NCBI GenBank assembly: GCA_947488155.1
Contig: CANKYK010000001.1
Location: 1,382,439-1,446,438 of the forward strand
Direction: 5' to 3'
DNA from: an uncultured Erythrobacter sp.
GTDB taxonomy: Bacteria; Pseudomonadota; Alphaproteobacteria; Sphingomonadales; Sphingomonadaceae
DNA: 64,000 nt
Made by a program: the position numbers and the translations under genes. Below the pieces are notes generated by a model that was not told the DNA's origin, did not search any database, and saw only the letters and a list, made by a program, of their open reading frames with translations. Within the stretch, counting starts at the first letter, position 1, and the number at the start of each line of letters is the position of its first letter. Positions 1 to 9,107 of this stretch are shown here, in pieces.

Positions 1-1
1 T

Positions 2-130
2 TTCGATCAATCGCATATGATCCGCGAGATTCAGCGCTTTGCCGGGCGCACCCCAGCGCGGTTGAGCGATGATGACAGCCCATTCTTGAATGAAATGATC
101 GACCTGAAGAATTTTCGCGAACTGGGCTAG
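2..130 (+). CDS. AraC-family transcriptional regulator, C-terminal end (partial)
   Basis: An open frame enters from the left edge and stops at a TAG at 128-130. The 42 visible residues contain FDQSHMIREIQRFAGRTP, which matches the second helix-turn-helix of AraC/XylS regulators (the usual form is DQSHFxRxFRRxxGxTP). These regulators bind target promoters through a two-HTH C-terminal domain. The ligand-binding part lies outside the window, so target and effector cannot be named. The next gene starts about 55 bases downstream on the same strand. Confidence 0.8.
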   Translation, partial: FDQSHMIREIQRFAGRTPARLSDDDSPFLNEMIDLKNFRELG

Positions 131-184
131 GACCTGCGGAAATTTGCCCCGCCAACGCTGCCATTACCAGTTATGAGGATATCT

Positions 185-2011
185 ATGCGACGCTTCGCTA
201 TTGTCTTTAGCTCCACTCTTGCCCTGGCTGCCTCCGCTTGTGCGCCCACCGCGCAGCAGCAGCTCGCCAGCGCAGACAAGCCCGCGCCGACCGCCGATGC
301 TGCTCCGGCAATGGGCGCATTTTTCAAGCAATATGACGAAGCGCAATTGGTTCTATCGCCTCAAGGTAAGGCGTACCGCGGTATTCGCGACGCAGCCTAT
401 GGCGAATGGGATGATTACAGCGATGCGGGTGCGGTTGCCCAAGCGCAATTGCTGCAAAACACCGCCAGCGAACTGCGTGATAGATACAATCTCGATGGGT
501 TGTCAGGTGACGATGCGCTGTCGTTTCGGCTGTTCGAAGCGATGGCGGAGCGCAGCGCACGCACGCATAAATATCGCAAGAATGTCTATCTGTTCAATCA
601 GATGCGCGGAGCGCAGAGCCAACTTCCTGCTTTTTTGATCAACATTCACCGGGTCGACACCGCCGAGCATGCCGAGGCCTACATTAGTCGGATAGAGGGC
701 TTGGGCGCGGTGATTGATACGCTCATGGTCGAAGCGCGCGAGCGGGCGGAGAATGGCGTGATGCCGCCCAAATGGGTCTATCCCTATGTGATCTCCGACA
801 TCGAGAATCTGCTCAATGCCGGCGACGATAACGCTGTGCTGAACGACTTTGGTGAGAAGGTCGATGCGCTCTCATTGGGTGATGATACTAAAATGGCGCT
901 TAAGATGGATGCGACCAAAGCTTGGGTGATGACAGCCACTCCGGCCTTGCGAGCGCTGCTAGCTGAGATGAAGCGGCAGGAAGCCGTTGCGCCGACTGAC
1001 GACGGGGTTTGGCGGCTGCCCGAGGGCAAGGCCTACTACGAAGCCTTGCTCAAAAACTACACCACCACCGATCTCTCCGCTGATGAGATCCACAATATCG
1101 GCCTCAGCGAGGTTGAACGCATCCACGGTGAGATGCGTGCAATCATGGCCAAGGTTGGGTTTGAGGGCAGCCTGCAGGACTTCTTCAAGTTCACCCGAAA
1201 CGACGACCGCTTCTTTTACACCAGCCGCGAAGACTATCTCGCCGATGCTAATGCGGTGCTGCGCAAGCTAGAGGCGAAGCTGCCGGACTATTTCGCGGTG
1301 TTGCCTAAGGCGCCGATGGTGATCAAGCCGGTTGAGGCATTCCGTGAAAAGAGCGCAGGCAAGGCGTTCTACCAAAGCCCGGCGCCGGATGGATCACGCC
1401 CCGGCACCTATTACGTGAATCTCTATAATCTACGCGATATGTCCAAGAACGAGCTGGAGGCGCTGGCCTATCACGAGGGTTCACCCGGCCACCATCTGCA
1501 GCGTGCGCTTCAGACGGAGCTTGGCGATGTGCCACCGTTCCGCCGGTTCGGCGGGGTTACCGCTTACACCGAAGGGTGGGGACTCTATTCTGAAGAGCTG
1601 GGCAAGGACATGGGTTTCTACACTGATCCCTATTCCGATTTTGGTCGGCTGGGCATGGAGCTTTGGCGGGCCTGCCGCCTCGTTGTGGACACCGGTATCC
1701 ATGACAAACGCTGGAGCCGGGAGGAGGCGATCCAATATCTCACTGATAACACGCCCAATCCCGACGGTGATATTCGCAAGGCGATTGAACGTTACATCGT
1801 CTATCCGGGCCAAGCGACGGCCTATACCATCGGCAAGCTGAAGATTATGGAGCTGCGTGCGCAGGCCAAGACCCGGCTGGGCGGTCAGTTCGACATCCGC
1901 GAATTTCACGATGTGGTTCTGAAAACTGGGCCGGTTCCGCTCAATATTCTGGAAGAGAATGTGGAGCGCTACATCAATAAGCGCTTGGCGATCATGACAG
2001 ACGGGTCGTGA
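185..2011 (+). CDS. DUF885 family protein (putative zinc-peptidase-like, exported)
   Basis: A 608-residue protein of the DUF885 family. It carries the family hallmark HEGSPGHHLQ near residue 430, an HExxxGHH arrangement that resembles a metallopeptidase zinc site. The N-terminus (MRRFAIVF...LAASAC) is a signal peptide, possibly a lipoprotein signal with Cys about residue 19, although the -3 residue is Ala rather than Leu. An in-frame ATG exists at 173, but AGGA at 176-179 sits five bases before the ATG at 185, which is why 185 is chosen. Family members are generally of unknown substrate; peptidase activity is an inference from the motif. Confidence 0.85.
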   Translation: MRRFAIVFSSTLALAASACAPTAQQQLASADKPAPTADAAPAMGAFFKQYDEAQLVLSPQGKAYRGIRDAAYGEWDDYSDAGAVAQAQLLQNTASELRDRYNLDGLSGDDALSFRLFEAMAERSARTHKYRKNVYLFNQMRGAQSQLPAFLINIHRVDTAEHAEAYISRIEGLGAVIDTLMVEARERAENGVMPPKWVYPYVISDIENLLNAGDDNAVLNDFGEKVDALSLGDDTKMALKMDATKAWVMTATPALRALLAEMKRQEAVAPTDDGVWRLPEGKAYYEALLKNYTTTDLSADEIHNIGLSEVERIHGEMRAIMAKVGFEGSLQDFFKFTRNDDRFFYTSREDYLADANAVLRKLEAKLPDYFAVLPKAPMVIKPVEAFREKSAGKAFYQSPAPDGSRPGTYYVNLYNLRDMSKNELEALAYHEGSPGHHLQRALQTELGDVPPFRRFGGVTAYTEGWGLYSEELGKDMGFYTDPYSDFGRLGMELWRACRLVVDTGIHDKRWSREEAIQYLTDNTPNPDGDIRKAIERYIVYPGQATAYTIGKLKIMELRAQAKTRLGGQFDIREFHDVVLKTGPVPLNILEENVERYINKRLAIMTDGS

Positions 2012-2090
2012 GTTTACGGCCTAAGGCAAAACCGCGCTAGGCGCTAACGACTCGCAACAGGCGCATTTGCGTTGAATTTGGATGAATTCG

Positions 2091-2130
2091 CTCTTAATTG
2101 CAATTCGGAACGAATCTGTCCGATTAAGAG
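2091..2130. promoter_or_regulatory. Nested inverted repeats upstream of the suf operon (candidate operator)
   Basis: In the 156-base gap before the Rrf2 gene, CTCTTAAT (2091-2098) is perfectly mirrored by ATTAAGAG (2123-2130). Between them a second palindrome, ATTCG-GAA-CGAAT, occupies 2103-2115. The regulator encoded directly downstream is of the Rrf2 family, which binds dyad-symmetric sites and often autoregulates. That this is its operator is inference; position and symmetry are what is seen. Confidence 0.45.
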
Positions 2131-2167
2131 TTTTGGCCGTGTCATCACTCTGGAAACGTAGCGAGCC

Positions 2168-2578
2168 ATGCGCCTTTCAAACCTTGCCGATTATGCCGTG
2201 ATTATCATGCGCCAGGCCGCCAGCCATTGCGGCGATGGGCGGGTGAGCGCGGCTGAACTGGCCAAGGAAACGGGCCTGCCTGTGCCGACGGTTCAGCGGC
2301 TCGTGTCAAAGCTCAGCGCCGCAAACCTACTGCGCTCCGTTCGCGGCGCGCATGGCGGATTGCAACTGGCGCGTCCGGCGGCGGCGATCAGCGTGGCTGA
2401 TATCATAGAAGCGGTAGAGGGACCGATCGCTCTCACCGCCTGCGTTGATTCCCACGATTGCGACTTTGAGGCCACCTGCAAGATGAAACCGCATTGGCCG
2501 ATCATCAACACCGCATTGCGCGGCGCCTTGGCGGATATTCCGCTGACGCAGCTGGTGCATGCAGAGGAACTGGTATGA
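2168..2578 (+). CDS. Rrf2-family regulator of the SUF operon
   Basis: A 136-residue Rrf2 regulator. The N-terminal winged helix covers roughly residues 1-65 ([18 protein letters not shown], then [11 protein letters not shown] in the wing). Three cysteines at 92, 98 and 104 ([13 protein letters not shown]) form the usual Rrf2 iron-sulfur cluster ligand set, so it probably senses Fe-S status. It is the first gene of the suf cluster, and its TGA overlaps the sufB ATG (ATGA). Rrf2 proteins placed here in alphaproteobacteria control SUF expression. It is distinct from classical IscR by sequence context only, so no symbol is given. Confidence 0.92.
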   Translation: MRLSNLADYAVIIMRQAASHCGDGRVSAAELAKETGLPVPTVQRLVSKLSAANLLRSVRGAHGGLQLARPAAAISVADIIEAVEGPIALTACVDSHDCDFEATCKMKPHWPIINTALRGALADIPLTQLVHAEELV

Positions 2579-4086
2579 GCGATAATCTCGATATTCAGGA
2601 AAACCCGCTTTCCGATGCGCCTGAAATGGACGCCGAGGCCAAAGAGGCTGCCGCCAATGCGGCGGAATATGAGCATGGCTGGTCGGCGGAAATTGACACC
2701 GAATTTGCCGAAAAAGGCCTCACCGAAGACACGGTGCGGTTTATCTCGGGCAAAAAGGGTGAGCCGCAATGGATGCTCGATTGGCGGCTGAAGGCGTTCC
2801 GCCTGTGGGAGCAGATGGAAGAGCCGGATTGGGCCAAGGTTGGTTATCCGAAAATCGACTATCAAGATGCCTATTATTACGCCGCGCCGACGAAGAAGGT
2901 CGAGCTGGATTCGCTCGATGATCTCGATCCGGACATCAAGGCCGTCTACGACAAGCTCGGTATTCCGCTTGGCGAGCAAGAGGTGCTCGCCGGGGTTAAA
3001 GGCGCAAAGAAGGTCGCGGTGGACGCCGTGTTTGACAGCGTCAGCGTCGCGACAACCTTCCGCGAAGAGCTGAAGAAGGCAGGCGTCATCTTCCTGTCGA
3101 TTTCTGAGGCGATCAAGGAATACCCAGAACTGGTCAAAAAATGGCTCGGCAAAGTGGTCCCTCAGCGCGACAATTACTTCGCGACGCTTAACTGCGCGGT
3201 CTTTTCCGATGGCACATTTGTCTATGTGCCAGAAGGCGTTCGCTGCCCGATGGAGCTCAGCACCTATTTCCGCATCAATGCGGAGAACACCGGCCAATTT
3301 GAGCGGACCCTGATCATCGCCGAGAAAGGCGCTTACGTCTCCTATCTCGAAGGTTGCACCGCGCCGATGCGTGATGAGAACCAGCTGCACGCCGCCGTGG
3401 TCGAATTGGTCGCTATGGAAGATGCCGAGATCAAATATTCCACCGTTCAGAACTGGTATCCCGGCAATTCCGAAGGCGTCGGCGGGATCTACAATTTCGT
3501 GACCAAGCGCGGGCTGTGCCAGGGTGACCGCTCAAAGATCAGCTGGACGCAGGTCGAAACAGGCTCTGCAGTGACGTGGAAATATCCATCCTGCGTGCTC
3601 AATGGCGAAGACAGCGTGGGCGAGTTTTACTCGGTTGCGGTCACCAACAATTTCCAGCAGGCCGATACCGGCACTAAGATGATCCACAATGGCAAGGGTT
3701 CGCGCTCGACCATCATCTCCAAAGGTATTTCGGCTGGCAAGTCGAACAACACCTATCGCGGCCTTGTGCGGGTTGGCCCCAATGCCGACGGCGTGCGCAA
3801 TTTCACGCAGTGTGACAGCCTGCTGCTTGGCGATGAATGCGGCGCGCACACGGTGCCCTATATCGAGGTGAAGAACCCCGGCGCTCAGATCGAGCACGAG
3901 GCGACCACCAGCAAGATCAGCGAAGATCAGATGTTCTATGCGCAGCAACGCGGGCTGGACGAGGAAGAGGCTGTGGCCTTGATCGTCAACGGCTTCGCGA
4001 AAGATGTGCTGAAAGAGCTGCCAATGGAATTCGTGGTCGAAGCGCAGAAGCTGCTGGCGATCTCGCTTGAAGGGAGTGTGGGGTGA
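2575..4086 (+). CDS. sufB: Fe-S cluster assembly protein SufB
   Basis: A 503-residue SufB, the scaffold subunit of the cytosolic SufBCD complex on which Fe-S clusters are built. The sequence matches SufB strongly, with [18 protein letters not shown] and the C-terminal beta-helix part ending in [14 protein letters not shown]. The open frame runs 27 codons further upstream inside the Rrf2 gene, but the ATG at 2575 gives a standard N-terminus and the coupled ATGA overlap. Length fits the family (about 480-500). SufC and SufD follow after two unusual interposed genes. Confidence 0.97.
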   Translation: MSDNLDIQENPLSDAPEMDAEAKEAAANAAEYEHGWSAEIDTEFAEKGLTEDTVRFISGKKGEPQWMLDWRLKAFRLWEQMEEPDWAKVGYPKIDYQDAYYYAAPTKKVELDSLDDLDPDIKAVYDKLGIPLGEQEVLAGVKGAKKVAVDAVFDSVSVATTFREELKKAGVIFLSISEAIKEYPELVKKWLGKVVPQRDNYFATLNCAVFSDGTFVYVPEGVRCPMELSTYFRINAENTGQFERTLIIAEKGAYVSYLEGCTAPMRDENQLHAAVVELVAMEDAEIKYSTVQNWYPGNSEGVGGIYNFVTKRGLCQGDRSKISWTQVETGSAVTWKYPSCVLNGEDSVGEFYSVAVTNNFQQADTGTKMIHNGKGSRSTIISKGISAGKSNNTYRGLVRVGPNADGVRNFTQCDSLLLGDECGAHTVPYIEVKNPGAQIEHEATTSKISEDQMFYAQQRGLDEEEAVALIVNGFAKDVLKELPMEFVVEAQKLLAISLEGSVG

Positions 4087-4370
4087 TCACATTCCTCTTC
4101 TTTTCAATGATAACTGCGGGCCTTGTTTGGATGCTATTGCGGTTGATCGCTACACGTGGGCACCCACTTTTAAATCCCTCGGATGCCGTTGAGGCTGACC
4201 TTAAATGGGGATTGATTGGAACATTCTTCACAATGCAAACGATAGGTGCGGCGATACTCTCTTTTGCGATAACCGTGGTATGGGCTTCTGACTCTCTGGG
4301 TTTGAGTGACTTAGTGAAGTCCGATGTCGAGGCTCGACTGTCTCAAAGTGAGAGAGGTGCGAACCAATGA
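4083..4370 (+). CDS. Small two-TM membrane protein inside the suf operon
   Basis: A 95-residue hypothetical protein starting at a GTG that overlaps the sufB stop (GTGA) and ending four bases into the next gene. It has two hydrophobic segments, about residues 2-22 ([18 protein letters not shown]) and 44-66 ([20 protein letters not shown]), and a polar C-terminus. No family is recognised. Translational coupling on both sides argues that it is real and co-expressed with sufB. A role in iron-sulfur assembly is not shown by anything in its sequence. Confidence 0.65.
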   Translation: MITFLFFSMITAGLVWMLLRLIATRGHPLLNPSDAVEADLKWGLIGTFFTMQTIGAAILSFAITVVWASDSLGLSDLVKSDVEARLSQSERGANQ

Positions 4371-4876
4371 CTGAACGCAAGAAACTCGCCCTCAAGCCTT
4401 CTGACGAAGCGATTGACCCTGAGACCCTCAACAAAAAGGGGCGCGGGTGGAAAATCTCGGACAAGCGTCTCGACGCGCTGCATGACCGCGCGCGCGAAAT
4501 GCGGCGCTTTGCGAGCCCTGCGAACAAGGCGCTTGCGGCGAAATTCGCCGATGCCGATATGGGCCGCTACACCTTCAAACGCTACGCCGTTGTCGGCAGC
4601 GCGATTGTCGACTTCAATTGCCACAATCTGGGCATGGCGATCATCATCGAGGAAGAAGATGACGATCCAGCGATCTCCAAGCGGCGCGACAAAAGCCTGG
4701 AGGCGGTCGGCATTCGCGTGATGCGGATCAAGGCCGAGCACATCCTGGAAAACATGGACAAGGTGCTGGAACGCATCACGATCGGCATGCGTATGCGCAT
4801 CGGCGACAAGAAGGATGCAGCGCGGGCCCACCGCGAAGAAAACCCCAATCAAGATTACCCCCGCCGCCGCGATTGA
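4367..4876 (+). CDS. DUF559-type endonuclease-domain protein
   Basis: A 169-residue protein of the DUF559 group, a small PD-(D/E)XK/Vsr-like fold. Visible landmarks are RAREMRR, then AVVGSAIVDF, IIIEEEDDD, and SLEAVGIRVMRI, matching the strand order D...E...R-V-x-R of this family. The lysine of a canonical ExK is not obvious, so nuclease activity is uncertain. It sits between sufB and sufC and overlaps the previous gene by four bases. Similar insertions may be conserved in related genomes, but no function in SUF is known to me. Confidence 0.75.
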   Translation: MTERKKLALKPSDEAIDPETLNKKGRGWKISDKRLDALHDRAREMRRFASPANKALAAKFADADMGRYTFKRYAVVGSAIVDFNCHNLGMAIIIEEEDDDPAISKRRDKSLEAVGIRVMRIKAEHILENMDKVLERITIGMRMRIGDKKDAARAHREENPNQDYPRRRD

Positions 4877-4917
4877 GCCGAGCTGGCGACAGACATTTAT
4901 TTAAGAGAAGATTTGCA

Positions 4918-5694
4918 ATGCTGAAGATTGAAGACCTCCACGCCGAAACCGCCGGCAAAGCGATCCTCAAGGGATTGAGCCTCGAAATTCGTAGCGGCGA
5001 AGTGCACGCGATTATGGGCCCCAACGGCGCTGGCAAATCGACCCTCGCCAATGTGCTGGGCGGAAAGCCTGGCTATGAAGTGACCGGCGGCAGTGTTGAG
5101 TTTCTGGGCGAAGACCTGCTTGAGCTGGACCCGCATGAACGCGCCGCCGCTGGCCTGTTCCTCGGCTTCCAATATCCGGTCGAAGTTCCCGGTGTTTCCA
5201 ATGTGCAATTCCTGCGCGAGGCGCTCAACGCTCAGCGTAAAGTGCGCGATGAAGAGCCACTGTCCGGGGGCGAGTTTCTGAAGCTCGCCAAGGAAAAGGC
5301 AGGCCTGCTTGGCATGGATATGGACATGCTGAAGCGGCACGTGAATGTCGGTTTTTCGGGCGGTGAGAAAAAGCGCGCTGAAATGGTGCAAATGGGCATT
5401 CTTGCCCCGTCACTGGCGGTTTTGGACGAGACCGATAGCGGCCTCGATATCGATGCGCTGCGCGTGGTGGGTGAGGGCATCAATGCCATCATGCGCCCAC
5501 AAGGCGGCGCAGCGGATAAGGGCGTGCTGCTGATCACCCACTACCAACGTCTGCTTGACGTCGTGAAGCCTGACCTCGTCAGCGTGCTGGCCGATGGCCG
5601 GATCATTGAAACCGGCGGCCCAGAGCTCGCTCTGCGGCTTGAGAACGAAGGCTATGACGCGGTTATGGCGGAAAACCTCGGGGCGGCGGCGTGA
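4918..5694 (+). CDS. sufC: Fe-S cluster assembly ATPase SufC
   Basis: A 258-residue ABC-type ATPase that powers the SufBCD scaffold. Walker A is GPNGAGKST (residues 34-42), the signature is FSGGEKKR (147-153), and Walker B runs LAVLDE into TDSGLDID (about 166-179), with the SufC-typical Asp-Ser-Gly-Leu-Asp loop. The open frame extends 15 codons upstream, but the ATG at 4918 gives the standard MLKIEDL start. SufD overlaps its stop by four bases (GTGA). Confidence 0.97.
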   Translation: MLKIEDLHAETAGKAILKGLSLEIRSGEVHAIMGPNGAGKSTLANVLGGKPGYEVTGGSVEFLGEDLLELDPHERAAAGLFLGFQYPVEVPGVSNVQFLREALNAQRKVRDEEPLSGGEFLKLAKEKAGLLGMDMDMLKRHVNVGFSGGEKKRAEMVQMGILAPSLAVLDETDSGLDIDALRVVGEGINAIMRPQGGAADKGVLLITHYQRLLDVVKPDLVSVLADGRIIETGGPELALRLENEGYDAVMAENLGAAA

Positions 5695-6449
5695 GCGAAC
5701 TGGCCACCCTTCCAACCCGGCACGACGAGGCATGGCGTTATGCCGATATTGCGGCGGCGGAGGCGATTGGTGCAGAGGCGCTGAACACTTGGCGCGAGGT
5801 TTCTGTGGCCGCGGGCGAGACGCATCGTGAGACCTTTGTGCTGGACGGCGATGCGCCTGTGGTTACGCGGCTGCGCGTGGCGCTGGGCGAAGGCGCGCGG
5901 GCAGAGTTCTTCGCGGTCAACGCAGCCAGCGGCTCAGCCCGGCTAGAGATCGAAGTGACATTGGCACGCGCTGCACATTTCGAGTTTGGCGGCGTGACGA
6001 TCGGCGGCGGCGATGCCAGCCGCGAATTCGTGACCAAGACCATTCATGCAGAGCCTGACGGGACCAGCAACCAGACGGTGCGCAGCGTGCATTGGGGCAC
6101 CGCCTCTGGCAATTTCCTGGGTGAGATTAACGTCGCACGCCATGCGCAAAAGACCGACGCTGCGCAGGACTTCAAAGCGCTGCTGCTGGAAAAAGGCGCG
6201 AGCGCCAATACCGTTCCTCAGCTCGAGATCTTCGCCGACGATGTGAAATGCGCGCACGGCGCGACCATGGGTCAGCTGGACGAAAACGCGCGGTATTACA
6301 TGGCCGCACGCGGGATTGCTCCTGATGTGGCGCAGCGTTTGCTCGTTCAGGCCTTTATCGGCGATGCTCTGGTGGCGATGGGCGACATCAATGCGCAAGC
6401 GCAGCTGCTGGATGTGGCGCTGGCTGCGCTGGAGAGGAGCGCGCTGTGA
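5691..6449 (+). CDS. sufD: Fe-S cluster assembly protein SufD (short form)
   Basis: A 252-residue SufD-family protein starting at a GTG overlapping the sufC stop. It contains the family landmarks HEFG-like HFEFGG, the segment LLLEKGASANTVPQLEIFADDVKCAHGAT split over about residues 165-195, and YYMAARGI near residue 202. The Cys-Ala-His-Gly-Ala-Thr element is diagnostic of SufB/SufD. It is clearly shorter than enterobacterial SufD (about 420), having lost much of the N-terminal part, which is common in alphaproteobacteria. It pairs with SufB in the SufBC2D complex. Confidence 0.93.
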   Translation: MSELATLPTRHDEAWRYADIAAAEAIGAEALNTWREVSVAAGETHRETFVLDGDAPVVTRLRVALGEGARAEFFAVNAASGSARLEIEVTLARAAHFEFGGVTIGGGDASREFVTKTIHAEPDGTSNQTVRSVHWGTASGNFLGEINVARHAQKTDAAQDFKALLLEKGASANTVPQLEIFADDVKCAHGATMGQLDENARYYMAARGIAPDVAQRLLVQAFIGDALVAMGDINAQAQLLDVALAALERSAL

Positions 6450-7690
6450 ACGCGCCCGCTGCCTTGACCCGTAGCGCTGGCGATCTGCGCCGCGCTGACT
6501 TTCCTGGCCTGGTCGGTCGGGACGGTGCGCCGTGGCATTATCTTGACACCGCCGCGACCTCGCAAAAGCCGCAGGCGGTGATTGATGCGATGGCCCGCGC
6601 GATGGGCGAGGATTATGCGACCGTTCACCGCGGCGTCTATGCGCGCTCAGCGGAGATGACTGCGGCCTATGAAGGTGCCCGGCGCAAGATTGCCCGCTTC
6701 ATTGGCGGTCAGGAAAACGAGCTGGTCTTCACACGCGGTGCGACCGAGGCGATCAACCTTGTCGCGAACACTTGGGGCCAGGCCAACATTGGCGCTGGCG
6801 ACCGGATCCTGCTCTCTCAGCTGGAGCATCACTCCAATATTGTACCGTGGCAAATGCTCGCTGAGCGTGTCGGCGCGCATATCGATGTCTGCCCGCTGAC
6901 CGATGATCACCAGATTGATCTGGACGCAGCCGAAGCCATGCTGACTGAGCGGCATGGGCTGGTTGCCTTTGGCCATGTCTCTAACGTTCTCGGCTCTGTT
7001 CTGGACGCGAAGCGCGCAGCCGGTCTGGCGCATAAGGTCGGCGCGAAACTGCTACTCGATGGCTGTCAGTCGGCCCCGCACATGCCGGTCGATGTGGCGG
7101 CGCTGACCTGCGACTTCTACGTTTTCTCAGCGCACAAGCTTTATGGCCCGACCGGGATCGGCGCGCTTTGGGCGAGGGCGGACATTCTGGACGCCATGCC
7201 CCCTTGGGAAGGCGGCGGCGCGATGATCGACCGCGTGACTTTTGAAAAGACGACCTACGCCCCTGCGCCGCAGCGGTTCGAGGCAGGCACGCCAGCCATC
7301 ACTGAGGCAATCGCCTTTGCGGCGGCGGCTGATTATGTCAGCGACGTGGGCCTAGACCAGATCCATGCGCGGGAAAGCGCTTTGGTCGCGCGGCTGCGCC
7401 AGGAACTGGGCGCGATGAATGATGTGCGCCTGTTCGGCCCTGCGGATAGCGCAGGCATCGTCAGCTTTGCGATCGACGATATTCACCCGCATGATCTGGG
7501 CACTATCCTGGACGAGGCCAATGTCGCGATCCGGGCGGGACACCACTGTGCACAGCCCCTGATGGAGCATCTGGGCGTGCCAGCAACAGCGCGGGCCAGT
7601 TTCGCGCTCTATTCAAATGATGATGATGTTGATGCGCTGCTCGAAGGGATTGCGCGGACGCGTCGTTTGTTTTTGGGAACTTCGCAATGA
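6446..7690 (+). CDS. sufS: Cysteine desulfurase SufS
   Basis: A 414-residue type II cysteine desulfurase that takes sulfur from L-cysteine to supply SUF. The PLP-binding lysine is K231 in SAHKLYGPTGIG and the active-site cysteine is C368 in RAGHHCAQPLM. GATEAINLVA and LSQLEHHSNIVPW are further signature blocks. The GTG start overlaps the sufD stop, and the stop overlaps the next start. No separate SufE gene is seen here, so the sulfur relay partner is unknown in this window. Confidence 0.96.
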   Translation: MNAPAALTRSAGDLRRADFPGLVGRDGAPWHYLDTAATSQKPQAVIDAMARAMGEDYATVHRGVYARSAEMTAAYEGARRKIARFIGGQENELVFTRGATEAINLVANTWGQANIGAGDRILLSQLEHHSNIVPWQMLAERVGAHIDVCPLTDDHQIDLDAAEAMLTERHGLVAFGHVSNVLGSVLDAKRAAGLAHKVGAKLLLDGCQSAPHMPVDVAALTCDFYVFSAHKLYGPTGIGALWARADILDAMPPWEGGGAMIDRVTFEKTTYAPAPQRFEAGTPAITEAIAFAAAADYVSDVGLDQIHARESALVARLRQELGAMNDVRLFGPADSAGIVSFAIDDIHPHDLGTILDEANVAIRAGHHCAQPLMEHLGVPATARASFALYSNDDDVDALLEGIARTRRLFLGTSQ

Positions 7691-8199
7691 ACAAGCCAGA
7701 AGATGACACCAAGTTTGTGGCGGCTCCTGCGCCGAATGAGGACGTCGTGGCCAATAAGCCAAAGCGCGCGCGGGTGGATGATGCGATTGACCCTGACGCA
7801 GAGGTTGAGGCCGTGTCTGATGAGCCGCGCAAGCGCGACTATCTTGAGGGCTTTCTAGCTCAAGCCCCGGCGACTGGCGAGGTCGGCGGCGCGGGTAGCG
7901 ACTTGCAACAAGCGGTCGTCGATGCGCTCAAGGAGATTTACGATCCTGAGATACCCGTCAACATCTATGACCTTGGCCTGATCTATGGCGTGGAGGTGGA
8001 TGACGAGGCCGATGTGACCGTCACCATGACGCTGACAACGCCGCATTGCCCCGTCGCGGAAACTATGCCGGGCGAGGTGGAATTGCGCGCGGCAAGCGTG
8101 CCGGGCGTTCGCGATGCCGAAGTTGATCTGGTATGGGATCCCCCCTGGGGCCCGGACAAGATGACGGATGAGGCGCGGCTTGAGTTAGGAATGCTGTGA
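7687..8199 (+). CDS. SUF-associated DUF59/MIP18 protein (SufT-like)
   Basis: A 170-residue protein. Residues about 75-170 are a DUF59/MIP18 domain with EIYDPEIPVNIYDLGLIYGV and TTPHCPVAETMPGEV, the latter holding the conserved Cys of Fe-S carrier proteins. The first 70 residues are an acidic, low-complexity extension (TKFVAAPAPNEDVVANKP). Proteins of this type are regularly encoded in SUF operons and assist maturation of Fe-S clients. The ATG overlaps the sufS stop and the stop overlaps the next start. Confidence 0.88.
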   Translation: MNKPEDDTKFVAAPAPNEDVVANKPKRARVDDAIDPDAEVEAVSDEPRKRDYLEGFLAQAPATGEVGGAGSDLQQAVVDALKEIYDPEIPVNIYDLGLIYGVEVDDEADVTVTMTLTTPHCPVAETMPGEVELRAASVPGVRDAEVDLVWDPPWGPDKMTDEARLELGML

Positions 8200-8690
8200 T
8201 GAGTGCCGTGACAATCAAAAAGACCGATTACGCTGATCGACAGGATGCTGCAGACCTAGTTGATTTGCTGGGCTATTATGCGCTCGATCCGATGGGGGGA
8301 GGAGCCCCCCTCGATCCCGAAGTTCGCGCCAACCTTGCTGCGCGTCTGCAGGAGCAACAGAACGCTTTCTCCCTGATTGCATATTGTGATGGGGAGCCAG
8401 CCGCACTGGCAAATTGTTTTTTTGGATTCTCGACGTTTTCTGCGAAGCCGCTCGTCAACATTCACGATATTGTGGTCAAAACGGCCTATCGCGGTAGGGG
8501 GTTGGGCAAGGCCTTGTTTGCGGAGATTGAGGCTATCGCGGCCGAAAACGGAGCGTGCAAAGTTACGCTGGAAGTTCTTAGCGGGAATGAGCCTGCCAAG
8601 GCGCTATACAGCTCGTTGGGTTACGGCGACTATCAACTGGACCCAAACAAAGGCCATGCTTTGTTTTGGCAGAAGGAGTTGGCGGCATGA
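8199..8690 (+). CDS. GNAT-family N-acetyltransferase within the suf operon
   Basis: A 163-residue GNAT acetyltransferase. The acetyl-CoA loop is VKTAYRGRGLGKALFAE (R/Q-x-x-G-x-G), followed by KVTLEVLSGNEPAKALYSSLGY. The ATG at 8199 shares a base with the preceding TGA; a GTG one codon earlier is also possible. The stop overlaps sufA. The acceptor substrate cannot be predicted. Base use looks a little less GC-rich than sufT and sufA on either side, so it may be a later insertion into the operon. Confidence 0.85.
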   Translation: MSAVTIKKTDYADRQDAADLVDLLGYYALDPMGGGAPLDPEVRANLAARLQEQQNAFSLIAYCDGEPAALANCFFGFSTFSAKPLVNIHDIVVKTAYRGRGLGKALFAEIEAIAAENGACKVTLEVLSGNEPAKALYSSLGYGDYQLDPNKGHALFWQKELAA

Positions 8691-9049
8691 CTGATTTCAA
8701 AACCAAGAAGCGCAAGATCCCTGCGGCTGTCAGGCTGACTAAGGGCGCGGAAGCGCGCGTGGCCGAGCTGATGAGCAAAGCACCGGACGATGCGATTGGC
8801 GTGAAGCTGTCGACCCCGCGCCGCGGCTGCTCGGGCCTTGCCTATTCGGTTGATTATGTCACCGAAGAGGTCGCGATGGATGAGAAGATCGAGACGCCGG
8901 GCGGCATCTTCTACATCGACGGCGCGAGCGTGCTCTATCTGGTCGGCTCAATCATGGATTGGGTCGAGGACGACTTCACGGCTGGGTTCACTTTCGAGAA
9001 CCCCAATGCCAAGGGCGCTTGCGGCTGCGGCGAGAGCTTTATGGTCTAG
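8687..9049 (+). CDS. sufA: A-type Fe-S carrier SufA/IscA
   Basis: A 120-residue HesB/IscA-type carrier that moves Fe-S clusters from the SufBCD scaffold to target enzymes. The three ligand cysteines are C48 (RRGCSGLAY), C112 and C114 (ACGCGESF), the standard C-x63-CxC spacing. The open frame extends seven codons upstream, but the ATG at 8687 matches the family and overlaps the GNAT stop by four bases. It is the last gene of the operon; the next gene is convergent. Confidence 0.94.
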   Translation: MTDFKTKKRKIPAAVRLTKGAEARVAELMSKAPDDAIGVKLSTPRRGCSGLAYSVDYVTEEVAMDEKIETPGGIFYIDGASVLYLVGSIMDWVEDDFTAGFTFENPNAKGACGCGESFMV

Positions 9050-9107
9050 GCCGCGCCAGGATCGGCTGTAAAAGCAGCTTGCCTGAGCTTCCCGCAGAGC
9101 TGGGCGT

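Noticed and set aside
2293..3390. 365-residue minus-strand ORF opposite sufB and the Rrf2 gene
   Set aside because: It is a shadow of strongly conserved plus-strand genes and shows no domain.
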